From Sphingomonas flavalba (lineage in GTDB: Bacteria > Pseudomonadota > Alphaproteobacteria > Sphingomonadales > Sphingomonadaceae), in NCBI RefSeq assembly GCF_004796535.1, contig NZ_SPHY01000003.1, positions 1 to 64,000 of the forward strand: a stretch of 64,000 nucleotides of DNA, given 5' to 3'. The position numbers were made by a program, and so were the translations under genes. The notes below the pieces were generated by a model. That model worked only from the letters and a program-made list of their open reading frames with translations. It had not been told where the DNA came from and did not search any database. Positions 9,716 to 22,392 of the stretch are shown one piece after another. Numbering within the stretch: position 1 is the stretch's first letter; each line of letters starts with the position of its first letter.

Positions 9716-10587
9716 AGGGCATCATCCTTGCCGGGGGCAGCGGCACCCGGCTCCACCCGGCGACGCTGGCGATCAACAAGCAGCTGCTGCCGATCTACGA
9801 CAAGCCGATGATCTATTACCCGATGTCGGTGCTGATGATGGCCGGCATCCGCGAGATACTGATCATCTCGTCGCCCGAATATCTCGACAACTACCAGCGA
9901 CTGTTCGGCGACGGCGGCCAGTTCGGCCTCAGCATAGCCTATGCGGTGCAGCCGCGGCCAGAGGGGCTGGCCCAGGCATTCCTGATCGGCCGCACCTTCC
10001 TGGCCGGCGGCCCCGGCGCCTTGGTGCTGGGCGACAACATCTTCTTCGGCGCGGGCTTGAGCGCGATCCTGAAACGCGCGCGCGAACGCACGCACGGCGC
10101 CACCATCTTCGCCTATCGGGTCGAGGACCCGCACGCCTATGGCGTCGTCGAGCTGGACGCAGGCGGCCGGGCACTGTCGATCGAGGAGAAGCCGACGGCA
10201 CCCAAATCCAACTATGCGGTGACCGGCCTCTATTTCTACGACGACCGGGTCTGCGACCTCGCGGCCCAAGTCCGCCCGTCTGCGCGCGGCGAGCTGGAGA
10301 TCACCGATCTCAACCGCCTCTACATGGACGCGGGCGAGTTGTATGTCGAGCAAATGAACCGCGGCTATGCCTGGCTGGACACCGGCACCCACGACAGCCT
10401 GATCGAGGCGAGCGAATTCGTCCGCACCCTCCAAAAGCGGCAAGGGGTCCAGATCGCCAGCCTTGAGGAAATCGCGTTCAAGAACGGCTTCATCGACCGC
10501 GACCAGCTCGTCGCGCGCGGCAGGCTGTTCGAAAAGACCGCCTATGGCCGCGCGTTGCTCGATCTGGCGGAGGACGCGCGCGGGTGA
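9712..10587 (+). CDS. rfbA: Glucose-1-phosphate thymidylyltransferase
   Basis: A 291-residue nucleotidyltransferase starting MKGIILAGGSGTRLHP, the signature of the nucleotide-binding loop. It joins dTTP and glucose-1-phosphate to give dTDP-glucose, the first step to dTDP-L-rhamnose, and is feedback-inhibited by dTDP-rhamnose in known family members. The frame stays open upstream inside rmlD, but the conserved N-terminus and the ATGA overlap with the rmlD stop fix the start at 9712. The stop overlaps the flippase GTG (GTGA). Confidence 0.96.
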   Translation: MKGIILAGGSGTRLHPATLAINKQLLPIYDKPMIYYPMSVLMMAGIREILIISSPEYLDNYQRLFGDGGQFGLSIAYAVQPRPEGLAQAFLIGRTFLAGGPGALVLGDNIFFGAGLSAILKRARERTHGATIFAYRVEDPHAYGVVELDAGGRALSIEEKPTAPKSNYAVTGLYFYDDRVCDLAAQVRPSARGELEITDLNRLYMDAGELYVEQMNRGYAWLDTGTHDSLIEASEFVRTLQKRQGVQIASLEEIAFKNGFIDRDQLVARGRLFEKTAYGRALLDLAEDARG

Positions 10588-12041
10588 GCATCGGCCGCAA
10601 TACCAACTACAATCTGGTTGGCGCCGCCATCCCGATTGCATTGGCGTTGATTACCGTACCGCTCTACCTGCGGCTGATCGGCGACGACCGCTACGGCGTG
10701 CTGTCGATCGCCTGGCTGTTCCTCGGCTATTTCGGCCTGTTCGATCTGGGACTGGGCCGGGCGACAACCTATCATATCTCCGCCCTGCGCGACGCGCCGT
10801 CGGCCGAGCGTGCCGACGTGTTCTGGTCGGCGATCATGGTCAACATCGTCATGGGGCTGGTCGGCGCGGCGATCCTGTGGCCGTCCGCTGGCTATTTCTT
10901 CGCCCATGTCTTCAAGGTCGACGAGGCGCTGCGGCCGGAGATCATGGCCAGCGTGCCGCTGCTCGCCGCATCGGTGCCGATCGCGACGATGACCGGGGTG
11001 CTGACCGGCACGCTGATGGGCCGCGACCGCTTTCTGGAAGTCAACATCCTGTCGGTCACCTCGACCGCGCTGTTCCAGATCTTCCCGCTCGCCGTCGCCT
11101 GGCTGATCGGGCCGGACATATGGGGCCTTCTGGCGGCGGCGCTGGCGGCGCGGGCGGTGGCGATCCTGTTCATGTGGGTTCGCTGCCATCAACTCGTCCT
11201 GCGCGGCGAGCGCATGCGTTTCGACGCCGGCCGCGCCCGTGAATTGCTCGCCTATGGCGGCTGGGTGACGCTGACCGCCATTTTCGGGCCGGCGCTGGTC
11301 ATCGTCGACCGCTTCGCGATCGGCGCGATCCTCGGCGCGACGGCGGTCACCGTCTACACCGTGCCGTTCCAGCTGGCCCAGCGCATCGCCATCCTGCCCA
11401 ATGCGCTGGTCAGCGCGATCTTCCCGCGCCTGCCGACCGCCGCGCCGGAAGAGCAGGCGCGCATCTCGTCGACCGCGCTGCTCGCGCTGCTCAGCGTGCT
11501 CGGCCCGCCGATCATGGTCGCGCTGTTCCTGCTCCACCCGTTCCTCGACCTGTGGATCGGGCCAAAGCTCGGTGCGCCGGCGGCGGCGGTCGGCGGCATC
11601 ATCATCCTCGGCTTCTGGATCAACGCCTTTGCCGTCATCCCCTATAGCCGCCTGCAGGGGACTGGCCGGCCCGACCTGGTAACCAAGCTGCTGCTCGTCC
11701 AGATTCCGTTCTATCTGGTCGCGCTGTACTTCGGCATGAAGCAATTCGGCCTGATCGGCTGCGCCATCGTTTTCTCGATCCGCTGCGCCGCCGATTTCAT
11801 CCTGATGTCGGTCGCCGCTGCCGGACGGCTGGAAAATCAGCGGCTGATCGCCGCCAACGCCGCGCTGCTCACCCTTGGCGTCGTCGCAACCGCCGTCCTT
11901 TCCTACCGCCAGCCGGCCTGGTGGGTGGCGGCGCTGGTGCTGACCGCGGCGATGAGCCTGCTCGCCTGGCGGACGATGCCGGCCGAACTCCATGCCCGCG
12001 TTACAGCGCTGCGGCGTTACGTGCCGAGGGGGGCCGCATGA
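10584..12041 (+). CDS. Polysaccharide flippase-like membrane protein (Wzx/MATE-like superfamily)
   Basis: A 485-residue, very hydrophobic protein with about 12-14 predicted membrane segments. It opens [20 protein letters not shown] and has the [20 protein letters not shown] pattern common to O-antigen/teichoic-acid flippases. Such proteins move lipid-linked oligosaccharides across the inner membrane. GTG start overlapping the rmlA stop and ATGA overlap with the next gene place it firmly in the sugar operon. The exact substrate is unknown; no glycosyltransferase lies in this part of the cluster, so its polymer genes must be elsewhere. Confidence 0.88.
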   Translation: MSIGRNTNYNLVGAAIPIALALITVPLYLRLIGDDRYGVLSIAWLFLGYFGLFDLGLGRATTYHISALRDAPSAERADVFWSAIMVNIVMGLVGAAILWPSAGYFFAHVFKVDEALRPEIMASVPLLAASVPIATMTGVLTGTLMGRDRFLEVNILSVTSTALFQIFPLAVAWLIGPDIWGLLAAALAARAVAILFMWVRCHQLVLRGERMRFDAGRARELLAYGGWVTLTAIFGPALVIVDRFAIGAILGATAVTVYTVPFQLAQRIAILPNALVSAIFPRLPTAAPEEQARISSTALLALLSVLGPPIMVALFLLHPFLDLWIGPKLGAPAAAVGGIIILGFWINAFAVIPYSRLQGTGRPDLVTKLLLVQIPFYLVALYFGMKQFGLIGCAIVFSIRCAADFILMSVAAAGRLENQRLIAANAALLTLGVVATAVLSYRQPAWWVAALVLTAAMSLLAWRTMPAELHARVTALRRYVPRGAA

Positions 12042-12652
12042 GACCATTGTCCGTCAGACGCCGGCTGACTGCGCTGCTCAACGGCCTGCTCGGCCGGGCG
12101 CCGCGGGTCTGGATGCTGGACGAAACCTATCCGCAATACCGGATCGGGCGCGGCAGCTACGGCGACCTGTCGATCGCCTCCTACCCCGGCGACGCCGATC
12201 TGGTGATGGGCGCCTATTGCTCGGTCGCCGCCAACGTCACCCTGCTGCTCGGCGGCGAGCACCGGACCGACTGGGTCTCCACCTACCCGTTTTCCGACAT
12301 CATCCCGGAATACGGCCACATCACCGGGCATCCGCGCACACGCGGCGACGTCGTCATCGGCAACGACGTGTGGATCGGCCGCGACGTGCTGATCCTGTCC
12401 GGGGTGACGATCGGCGACGGCGCGGTGATCGGCGCCCGCGCCGTCGTCACCCGCGACGTGCCCGCATACGGCATCGTGTCCGGCAATCCGGCGAAGCTGA
12501 TCCGCCTGCGCTTTTCCGAACAGGTGATCGCCCGGCTGGTCGAAATCGCCTGGTGGAACTGGCCGGAGGAACGGGTGCGCCGCGCCGTGCCCTACCTGCT
12601 CGACGACCGGATCGAGGCGTTCATCGCCGCCGTCGATTCCGGCGCCGTCTGA
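12038..12652 (+). CDS. CatB-like hexapeptide-repeat O-acetyltransferase
   Basis: A 204-residue left-handed beta-helix acyltransferase. Hexapeptide repeats are visible in [19 protein letters not shown] and [20 protein letters not shown], ending in the [10 protein letters not shown] segment typical of CatB/VatD-type acetyltransferases. It probably adds acetyl groups to the saccharide made by this operon. The frame is open further upstream, but the ATGA overlap with the flippase stop (ATG at 12038) is the natural start. Despite the CatB name, sugar modification is more likely here than chloramphenicol resistance. Confidence 0.85.
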   Translation: MRPLSVRRRLTALLNGLLGRAPRVWMLDETYPQYRIGRGSYGDLSIASYPGDADLVMGAYCSVAANVTLLLGGEHRTDWVSTYPFSDIIPEYGHITGHPRTRGDVVIGNDVWIGRDVLILSGVTIGDGAVIGARAVVTRDVPAYGIVSGNPAKLIRLRFSEQVIARLVEIAWWNWPEERVRRAVPYLLDDRIEAFIAAVDSGAV

Positions 12653-12670
12653 GCCGGGGCGCGGGCGAGG

Positions 12671-13084
12671 TCAGGCGACGTCGGCGTCCTGCGCGACGCC
12701 GAGCACCGTCAGTTCGTGGTCGGTGCCATCGCGGCCGGTCCAGCGCATGCTCTGCCCTTCGCTGAGGCCGATCAGCGCGACGCCGACCGGCGTCAGGATC
12801 GACAGGCGGCCGAGGGCGATGTCCGCCTCCTTCGGGAAGACCAGCGTCACTGTGCGCTCGCGGCCGTTCTCGGTGCGGAAGGTGACGCGCGAACCCATGC
12901 GCGCGACGGTGTCGGGCAGCGCCGAACGCTTGACCACGCGGGCGCGCTGCATCTCCGCCGTCAGCACGTCGGCAAGGTCCGGCGCGTTGTCGGCCACGGC
13001 GTCGGCAAGGGCGCTCAGCCGGTCGTGATCTTCCTCGCACAGGACGATCCGGGGCTTCGATGGGCTGCGTGACGGAGTCTTCAT
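12671..13084 (-). CDS. rnk: Rnk-like nucleoside diphosphate kinase regulator (GreA/GreB C-terminal domain)
   Basis: A 137-residue protein. Residues 10-50 form a short helical N-terminus (IVLCEEDHDRLSALADAV), and the rest is the FKBP-like GreA/B C-terminal fold with FPKEADIALGRLSILTPVG and LIGLSEGQSM. Rnk binds RNA polymerase near the secondary channel but lacks the long coiled coil needed for transcript cleavage. It is convergent with the acetyltransferase gene, with an 18-bp gap. Confidence 0.88.
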   Translation of the reverse strand: MKTPSRSPSKPRIVLCEEDHDRLSALADAVADNAPDLADVLTAEMQRARVVKRSALPDTVARMGSRVTFRTENGRERTVTLVFPKEADIALGRLSILTPVGVALIGLSEGQSMRWTGRDGTDHELTVLGVAQDADVA

Positions 13085-13288
13085 TGCAATCTGCCTTCTG
13101 GCCCGACGGACGGGAAATAACGGATAATAGGATATAAACCGGAAAAGAGGCCCGTTGGGGCGGTGCGCCGGAACGGCGTGGCTCGGAACCGCGGAATCCG
13201 AGCCGGGACTAGAATCCGGCGATCAGATTCTTTCTGGCGAATATTCGCTGGATATGCCGCGGGCCGGTCATGGGCATAAGCATGGCAC

Positions 13289-13305
13289 AAGCCGACGGCT
13301 TGTCA
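13289..13305. terminator. Small perfect hairpin between rnk and the ABC-F gene
   Basis: ACAAGCC-GAC-GGCTTGT forms a 7-bp perfect stem downstream of the ABC-F stop codon. No clear U-run follows on either strand, so it is at best a weak terminator or an RNA 3'-end structure. A second stem, GGCTCGGA...TCCGAGCC, lies near 13178-13203. Confidence 0.3.
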
Positions 13306-13336
13306 AGAAAGCAGCGTGGCGCGCGACCCGGCGGGT

Positions 13337-15217
<1,881 letters not shown>

Positions 15218-15226
15218 CGCGCGCCG

Positions 15227-15994
15227 CTAGCACAGCGCCGGGCGTTGCTCCACCGGCGGCGAGCCACGATGCGCGGCGATCAGGAACTCGACATTGCCCT
15301 GCGGGCCGGTGATCGGACTTTCGACGATGCCGGCGACCTGCCAGCCCTGCGCGGCCACCCAGTTGGCGACCGCGCGGCAGGCGGCGTCGCGCACCGCCGG
15401 ATCGCGGACGACGCCGCCCTTGCCGACATCGGCGCGGCCGGCCTCGAACTGCGGCTTGATCAGCGCCATCAGCCGCGCGGCGGGGGCGGCGAAGGTCAGC
15501 GGCCGCTCCAGCACCTTGGCCAGGCCGATGAAGCTGGCATCGCAGACGATCAGGTCGACCGGCTCGGGGATATGCTCGGCGGTCAACACCCGGGCGCTGG
15601 TGCGTTCGTGGACGATGACGCGCGGGTCCTGGCGCAGCTTCCAGGCCAGCTGGTTGGTGCCCGAGTCGACGGCATAGACCCGCGCCGCGCCGCGGCTGAG
15701 CAGCACGTCGGTGAAGCCGCCGGTCGACGAGCCGACATCGATCGCTACCGCACCGGTGACGTCCCAGCCGAAATGGGCGAGGCCATGGTCGAGCTTGATG
15801 CCGCCGCGCGACACCCAGGGATGATCGCGGCCGCGCACCGACAGAGGGGCGTCGGGCGCGAGCGGCTGGCCGGCCTTTCCGACTGGCTTATCACCCGAAT
15901 ATACCAGCCCGGCGAGGATCAATGCCTGCGCGCGGGCCCGGCTTTCGGCGAGCGCGCGATCGACAAGCAATTGATCCGCGCGGATTTTTTTCAT
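15227..15994 (-). CDS. tlyA: TlyA-family rRNA (ribose-2'-O) methyltransferase
   Basis: A 255-residue protein with an N-terminal S4 RNA-binding domain (RADQLLVDRALAESRARAQA, about residues 4-60) and an FtsJ-like SAM-dependent domain with VAIDVGSSTGGFTDVLL at about 83-100. TlyA homologues methylate ribose in 16S and/or 23S rRNA, and loss in mycobacteria causes capreomycin resistance. Some proteins of this family are annotated as haemolysins without good support. It is transcribed just ahead of the ABC-F gene. Confidence 0.9.
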   Translation of the reverse strand: MKKIRADQLLVDRALAESRARAQALILAGLVYSGDKPVGKAGQPLAPDAPLSVRGRDHPWVSRGGIKLDHGLAHFGWDVTGAVAIDVGSSTGGFTDVLLSRGAARVYAVDSGTNQLAWKLRQDPRVIVHERTSARVLTAEHIPEPVDLIVCDASFIGLAKVLERPLTFAAPAARLMALIKPQFEAGRADVGKGGVVRDPAVRDAACRAVANWVAAQGWQVAGIVESPITGPQGNVEFLIAAHRGSPPVEQRPALC

Positions 15995-16037
15995 GACCCC
16001 CTGACAAGCTGGCCGGCAAGCGCGGCCCGATCCCGGA

Positions 16038-16571
16038 TCAGGCCGATTCGCCGCGCCGCTTGCGCTGGTTGTAGGTCACCCGCGCGCTGGCGCCGATGAT
16101 GCCGAAGCCGAGAATAAGCTGCGCCCAAGTCGCCGGTTCCGGCACGCCGGGCGTGACCGGCGGATTGACCGGGGGAACGACAGGCGGGTTGACCGGCGGC
16201 GGCACGAACGGGATGCCCGGCGGAACCCACGGCCCCGGCCCCCACGGGCCCGGACCACCGGGGCCACCCCCCGGGTCGCCGCCGCCCGGCCCGCCGGCAA
16301 AGCGTTCCGGCGGCAGGTCGGTCAGCGGCGCGATCGAATAGCCGGAGAGCAGGATCGGCGTATCGGCGGGGCATTCCACCTGCGGCGCGGCCGGCTGCGC
16401 GGCGGGGCGCACCTTCGGCTTGGCGCGCGCCTTCGGCGCCGGCGCCGTGGCCTTGTGAACCGCCTGGCGCACCTGCGGCACCGAAACGGTCAGCGCCGTG
16501 GTGCCGGCGACCGGACACACACAGGCAGCGATCAGCTTCGCCGTGCTGGACGTCAAAGCTTCCTTCAACAT
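16038..16571 (-). CDS. PEPxxWA-CTERM sorting-domain protein with Gly/Pro-rich linker
   Basis: A 177-residue exported protein of unknown function. The C-terminus is [20 protein letters not shown] followed by a short Arg-rich tail, the tripartite PEP-CTERM pattern used for sorting by an exosortase-type system. The middle (about residues 90-140) is a low-complexity run of Gly and Pro ([20 protein letters not shown] and repeats of [12 protein letters not shown]). PEP-CTERM genes often accompany exopolysaccharide producers, which fits the cluster at 5.9-12.7 kb. The exosortase itself is not in this window. Confidence 0.8.
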   Translation of the reverse strand: MLKEALTSSTAKLIAACVCPVAGTTALTVSVPQVRQAVHKATAPAPKARAKPKVRPAAQPAAPQVECPADTPILLSGYSIAPLTDLPPERFAGGPGGGDPGGGPGGPGPWGPGPWVPPGIPFVPPPVNPPVVPPVNPPVTPGVPEPATWAQLILGFGIIGASARVTYNQRKRRGESA

Positions 16572-16866
16572 GGACTGCGACCCTCCTTACGCATCGACAC
16601 GACGGGTATCGACAAACGGCCATTTAGCAGACCGAAGTCGTTCTTGCCACGGCGTTTACGATGATTCTCCCCTGCCACCGATTCGCCTAACCGGCGATGA
16701 ACGGAGCCCGGGGCGCGCCGAAGCGTCGTCAATTGCCTGTCCCCCCCGCTTCCGCTATAGGCCGCTGCGTCCGCCTCGGCACGCGCGCACGGTTCGCCGC
16801 GCGTCCGGGGCGTCATTCGTTTCAAGCGCCGACGCATGCGCGCCGCGCCCGCAGGAGGTCCGCCAC

Positions 16867-17646
<780 letters not shown>

Positions 17647-17740
17647 CCCGGCGGCCCGGCGCAAACCCGCCACCTGTCTCCACATCATGCCGGCAAAAAA
17701 ACCGGCATCTCCGGCGCTACGCGGCCCCACCCGCAGGAAC

Positions 17741-17760
17741 CCGGCCTTCGCCGGGATGAC
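17741..17760. repeat. REP-like palindromic sequence
   Basis: CCGGCCTTCGCCGGGATGAC is a GC-rich imperfect palindrome of the kind spread through alphaproteobacterial intergenic DNA. Related text is at about 39674-39694 and 191-220. It sits between purC and the lipoprotein gene. Confidence 0.35.
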
Positions 17761-17916
17761 GGAGGGGGCTGGACGAGAAAGAGCCGGAATCCGGCGGTTT
17801 TCGGTTCGTCGCATTCGCGTGCGGCGGCGCGCGTCATTTAGCTCCTTTTAACCATCGTTCGTTACGAACCGGCCAGAGAGCGCGGGCGTTCGCCGTGCGG
17901 GCAATGGGGATCTAGC

Positions 17917-19140
17917 ATGCGTATTTGGGCAATCTTGGTCGCGACCACCGCGCTGGCCGCCTGTTCGGGCGGCGGCCCGCAGACCGCGAGCAGCACGCCG
18001 CCGCCCGCCACCCCCAATCAGGTCCACAGTTTCGTCACCCCGCTGGCCGCCAAGACCTATGTCGGCATCGGCGGCAGCCAAGTGTTCCAGTATTCCACCG
18101 ACGATCGCAACTGCTGCGGCCAGCAGGCGCAGACCTTTGCCGGCAACGCGACGAGCGTGCGCAATTCGAGCATATCGATCGCCTACGACCCGCGCGACGC
18201 GATCTTCACGCTGACCGTCACCGACCCGAAATCGGGCGCCGACACCCAGACCCGCTTTCAGGACCCGGCATCGCGGACCGACTTTTCCGGCACGCTCGAA
18301 CCGCAATGGGGCACGCCCAACCTGAACAACCCGAACATCCGCTATCTGCAGGCCGGCGACGGCGACCCGCTGTCGCCCTATCGCGGCAGCGGCACCGGCG
18401 CGGTGGACCCCGGCGACAACCATAACGCCGCGATCGGCACCGACGGATCGACCTATCAGGCGACCAGCTTCTTCTACGAGGTTCCGGGGTCGACGACCAA
18501 ATACGTCACCTATGCCGGCTATGTCCGCAATTCGATGAGCTGGCACAACATCCAGATCGGCGCGCAGGACGCTTTCCAGGCGACGTGGAAGCTGGAGCGC
18601 GGCGCCTTCGCCTATGGCGAGATGACCGCCGCCAGCGCGGTGCCGAAAACCGGCAGCGGCAGCTATACCGGCGCGATGCTGGCGACGATGGTCTACAACC
18701 CGACCTTCGACGGCGTCTATCAGGGCAATGCCGTCGCCGAACTGCCCACCTTCTTCCAGTGGATCAGCGGCACGTCGAAGCTGGACGTCGATTTCGGCGC
18801 GTCGACGCTGACCGCGACGCTGAACGGTACGGTTTTCGCGCCGCAGGTCGACTATTACACCGACTCGTCCGCCAGCATCCTGCCGGCCGGCACCACCTTC
18901 ACCGCCAGCGGCACCGGACGCATCGACCTGGTCAATGCCGGCGGCTTCATCGGCGTGTTCAACAGCGCCGGCTTCACCGCGCCGGGCGGCGGCGACCACC
19001 CGGTCACCATCGCCGGATCGAGCCTGGACGGCGCCTTCTACGGCCCGGCGGCCGAGGAAATCGGCGGCGGCTTCCGCATCGTCGGCGGCACGCCGGACCA
19101 GCGGATCGACATTCTGGGCGCCTTCACCGGCAAGAAATAG
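17917..19140 (+). CDS. Surface lipoprotein with TbpB-like beta-barrel domain (probable Slam substrate)
   Basis: A 407-residue lipoprotein. The signal peptide MRIWAILVATTALAAC ends in a lipobox with Cys16, followed by a flexible SGGG/Pro/Ser linker. The C-terminal half is a small antiparallel barrel ending GGGFRIVGGTPDQRIDILGA, in the style of transferrin-binding-protein-B-like domains (FYGPAAEEIGGGF is the typical segment). The next gene encodes a Slam homologue, the outer-membrane factor that moves such lipoproteins to the cell surface. Known relatives bind transferrin, lactoferrin, haemoglobin or haem carriers; the ligand here is unknown and a host-iron role is unlikely for a free-living sphingomonad. 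Confidence 0.82.
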   Translation: MRIWAILVATTALAACSGGGPQTASSTPPPATPNQVHSFVTPLAAKTYVGIGGSQVFQYSTDDRNCCGQQAQTFAGNATSVRNSSISIAYDPRDAIFTLTVTDPKSGADTQTRFQDPASRTDFSGTLEPQWGTPNLNNPNIRYLQAGDGDPLSPYRGSGTGAVDPGDNHNAAIGTDGSTYQATSFFYEVPGSTTKYVTYAGYVRNSMSWHNIQIGAQDAFQATWKLERGAFAYGEMTAASAVPKTGSGSYTGAMLATMVYNPTFDGVYQGNAVAELPTFFQWISGTSKLDVDFGASTLTATLNGTVFAPQVDYYTDSSASILPAGTTFTASGTGRIDLVNAGGFIGVFNSAGFTAPGGGDHPVTIAGSSLDGAFYGPAAEEIGGGFRIVGGTPDQRIDILGAFTGKK

Positions 19141-19142
19141 CC

Positions 19143-20498
19143 ATGCGCATGCTCCTGGCGACGGTTGCGGTGAGCCTGCTCCCCGCAACCCCGGCGCTCG
19201 CCGCCGAGACGCCGACCTGCACCGCCGACGGATGCAGCGCCCGGATGACCGCCGCCGAGGTGCTGCGCGTCGCCGAGCGGATGGTCCTCGACCGCAAGTT
19301 CGACGAGGCGAAGCCGCTGCTCGCCGCGCTGGAGCACGCGCCGCAGTACAAGATGGAGCGACAGTTCCTGCTCGGCTACGTCGCGGTCGAGACCGGCGAC
19401 CTGGACGGCGCCGTCGCCGCGTTCCGCGCGGTGCTGCGCGACCGGCCGGACATGACCCGCGCGCGGCTGGAACTGGCCCGCGCGCTGATGCTGCAGGGCA
19501 AGGACGCCGCCGCCGACCACCATTTCCGCCTGGCGGAGGAAGCATCCAGCCTGCCGCCGGAGATCGAGCGGACGATCCGCAGCTCGCGCGCGATCATCCG
19601 CAACCGGCGCAACTGGTATTTCAACTTCGATTTCGGCCTGGCTCCGGACAGCAACGTCAACAGCGCGACCAACGCCGAAACCCAGAACAGCACCCTGCAG
19701 ATCAACGGCCAGCCGATCGCCTTCGAACTGGGCCGCGACGCCCGGCGCCGGTCCGGCGTCGGCCAGACGTTCGGCGCCCAGGGCGGGATGCGGCTTGGCC
19801 TGAGCGAGAAGATCGCGCTGGCGATCGACGCCAGCGCCCAGGCGACCAACCAGCGCGGCACCAGCAACGACGACATATCGCTGCTGCTCGCCGCCGGGCC
19901 GGAGGCGACGCTGAGTTCCCGCACCCGCGCCAGCATCCAGGCACTCGGCCTGGTCCGCTGGTACGGCGGCACCGCGGTGCAGAAGGGCGGCGGCGCGCGG
20001 ATCAGCTACCAGCGCGACCTGTCCGCCGGCCAGCGGGTCAGCGGCCGGATCGAGATCCGCCGTTACGATTCGGACTATGGCAGCCAGTATGGCGGCTGGA
20101 GCTATGGCGGGTCGGCCAGCTACGAGCGGGTCGTCCGCCGTTCGATGATCGCGTCGCTGACCGGCTTCGTCCGGCGCGAGGATCTGCGCGGCGATGCCTA
20201 TGCGAACACCGAGCTGGGCGTCAGCGCCGGTATCGGCGGCGAGCTCCGCCACGGCATCAACGCCGGCCTGTCCGGCAGTGTGTCGCGCGCCTGGTACGAC
20301 GCGCCGATCCCGCTGCTCAGCTTCGACGCGCGCAAGGACTGGCGGCTCTACGGCCGCGCCTATGTCGGCCTGCGCTCGATCCGGGTGCTCGGCTTCTCGC
20401 CGTCCGTCACCTACACCTACAGCCGCAACGCGTCGCACATCGCGCTGTACGACACCGCCCGCCACCGGATGCAGTTCGAACTGGCCCGCTATTTCTGA
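19143..20498 (+). CDS. Surface lipoprotein assembly modifier (Slam)
   Basis: A 451-residue outer-membrane protein with a signal peptide ending ALAAE. It has an N-terminal TPR-like helical region (about 35-145, e.g. GYVAVETGDLDGAVAAFRAV) and a C-terminal beta-barrel of the DUF560 type, opening with NWYFNFDFGLAPDSNVNSAT and closing with a terminal Phe (ELARYF), the recognition residue for Bam insertion. Slam proteins translocate and display lipoproteins such as TbpB. It lies 2 bp after its presumed substrate gene, the usual layout. Confidence 0.85.
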   Translation: MRMLLATVAVSLLPATPALAAETPTCTADGCSARMTAAEVLRVAERMVLDRKFDEAKPLLAALEHAPQYKMERQFLLGYVAVETGDLDGAVAAFRAVLRDRPDMTRARLELARALMLQGKDAAADHHFRLAEEASSLPPEIERTIRSSRAIIRNRRNWYFNFDFGLAPDSNVNSATNAETQNSTLQINGQPIAFELGRDARRRSGVGQTFGAQGGMRLGLSEKIALAIDASAQATNQRGTSNDDISLLLAAGPEATLSSRTRASIQALGLVRWYGGTAVQKGGGARISYQRDLSAGQRVSGRIEIRRYDSDYGSQYGGWSYGGSASYERVVRRSMIASLTGFVRREDLRGDAYANTELGVSAGIGGELRHGINAGLSGSVSRAWYDAPIPLLSFDARKDWRLYGRAYVGLRSIRVLGFSPSVTYTYSRNASHIALYDTARHRMQFELARYF

Positions 20499-20570
20499 GC
20501 GCTGATCCTTGCCCCCACGCCCGACTGGCGGCATAGGGACGGCGACCAGCCCCCGGGACCAGCAGCATCC

Positions 20571-20800
20571 ATGAAAACCCGCATTTTCGTCACCCTGAAG
20601 AACGGCGTTCTCGACCCGCAGGGCAAGGCGATCCACCACGCGCTCCACGCCCTCGGCTTCACCGGAGTCAATGACGTGCGCGCCGGCAAGCTGATCGAGC
20701 TGGATCTGGCCGACGGAACCAGCCGCGAGGAGATCGAGGCGATGTGCAACCGCCTGCTCGCCAACACCGTGATCGAGAATTTCCGCATCGAGGACATGTG

Positions 20801-20801
<1 letters not shown>
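20571..20801 (+). CDS. purS: Phosphoribosylformylglycinamidine synthase subunit PurS
   Basis: A 76-residue protein [20 protein letters not shown] with the [15 protein letters not shown] segment diagnostic of PurS. It is the small structural subunit of the three-part FGAM synthase (PurS/PurQ/PurL), helping pass ammonia from PurQ to PurL. The stop overlaps the purQ start by one base (TGATG). Confidence 0.95.
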
Positions 20802-21466
<665 letters not shown>

Positions 21467-22189
21467 TTACACCCGCGTCCGGAACGGGGTGAACTCCGTG
21501 CCCTCGTCGAACACGTCGACGCCCTCGCGTTTTTTCAGCCAGCCGACGACGATGTAGGTGACCGGGGTCAGCGCCGCTTCCCAGCCGACCTTCAGCGCCC
21601 AGTTGGTGGCGAGGACGACGAATACCTGGTGGGTTTCCCACACGCCGAGGAAGGCGAGCGGGTAGAAGATCAGGCTGTCGACGCCCTGGCCGAAGATCGT
21701 CGAGCCGATGGTGCGCGCCCACAGCATCCGCCCGCCGGTCATGATCTTCATCCGCGCCAGCACGAAGCTGTTGACGAACTCGCCGGCCCAGAAGGCGGCG
21801 ATCGAGGCGAAGACGATGCGCGGCACCTGGCCGAACACCGCTTCATAGGCGCTCTGTCCGTCCCAGCCCTCCGCCGGCGGCAGGCTGACCACCACCCAGC
21901 TCATCAGCGCCATGAACAACATCGCGCCGAACCCGGCCCAGATGCACCGGCGCGCGCGGGCATAGCCGTAGACCTCGGTCATCACGTCGCCGATCACGTA
22001 GGACAGCGGAAAGAACAGGATGCCGGCGCCGAACAGGAAGCCGCCGACGCTGGCGACCTTGGCCGCGCCGATCACGTTCGACAGCAGCAGGATGGCGACG
22101 AATGCCGCCATCACGAAATCGAAATAGCGGAAATGCGTGCCCGCCAGCGCATTGGCGGTTGTCGCCGCCGGCCCCAAGTTGCTGTCCAT
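21467..22189 (-). CDS. yhhQ: Queuosine precursor transporter (YhhQ family)
   Basis: A 240-residue inner-membrane protein with about six hydrophobic helices, starting MDSNLGPAATTANALAGTHF, and with LFFPLSYVIGDVMTEVYGY, which is typical of YhhQ/QrtT. Family members import preQ0/preQ1 for queuosine modification of tRNA. An upstream in-frame start would extend it toward 22270, but that would run into the tRNA gene; ATG at 22189 fits the family N-terminus. It is convergent and abutting with purQ. Confidence 0.88.
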   Translation of the reverse strand: MDSNLGPAATTANALAGTHFRYFDFVMAAFVAILLLSNVIGAAKVASVGGFLFGAGILFFPLSYVIGDVMTEVYGYARARRCIWAGFGAMLFMALMSWVVVSLPPAEGWDGQSAYEAVFGQVPRIVFASIAAFWAGEFVNSFVLARMKIMTGGRMLWARTIGSTIFGQGVDSLIFYPLAFLGVWETHQVFVVLATNWALKVGWEAALTPVTYIVVGWLKKREGVDVFDEGTEFTPFRTRV

Positions 22190-22255
22190 CGGCCAAGTCT
22201 TAGACCGGTTTCGCCTCTGTGCAATCGCGTCGCGGCTTGCTAGCGAACGGCGCAC

Positions 22256-22332
22256 GGCCCCGTAGCTCAACTGGATAGAGCACCTGCCTTCTAAGCAGGA
22301 TGTTGCGTGTTCGAGTCACGCCGGGGTCGCCA
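22256..22332 (+). tRNA. tRNA-Arg (anticodon TCT)
   Basis: A 77-nt cloverleaf with encoded CCA. The acceptor arms GGCCCCG and CGGGGTC pair (one G-U), the D-arm is GCTC...GAGC, and the anticodon stem CCTGC/GCAGG closes the loop CTTCTAA with TCT at 22290-22292. The T-arm holds TTCGAGT. The 3' end (22318-22332) is repeated exactly at 23481-23495, so this gene has acted as an attachment site for an integrated element. Confidence 0.96.
22318..22332 (+). repeat. Attachment-site direct repeat, tRNA side (att core copy 1)
   Basis: ACGCCGGGGTCGCCA, the last 15 bases of the tRNA-Arg gene, recurs perfectly at 23481-23495 in the same orientation. Flanking bases differ on both sides. tRNA 3' ends are the classic target of tyrosine recombinases, and an integrase remnant lies just inside. 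Confidence 0.8.
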
Positions 22333-22392
22333 TATCCTTCACTAATTGATTGTATTTCCTGCATTTTCTTCTAGGTTAGGCAAATTCAGGCC

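Noticed and set aside
12038-12652. Chloramphenicol acetyltransferase
   Set aside because: The hexapeptide enzyme belongs to the CatB-like superfamily, but its place in a surface-sugar operon makes sugar O-acetylation the better reading.
17688-17710. Hairpin ATGCCGG-AAA-rich loop-CCGGCAT after purC as a terminator
   Set aside because: The loop is the A-run and no T-run follows the stem on the plus strand, so it does not look like an intrinsic terminator.
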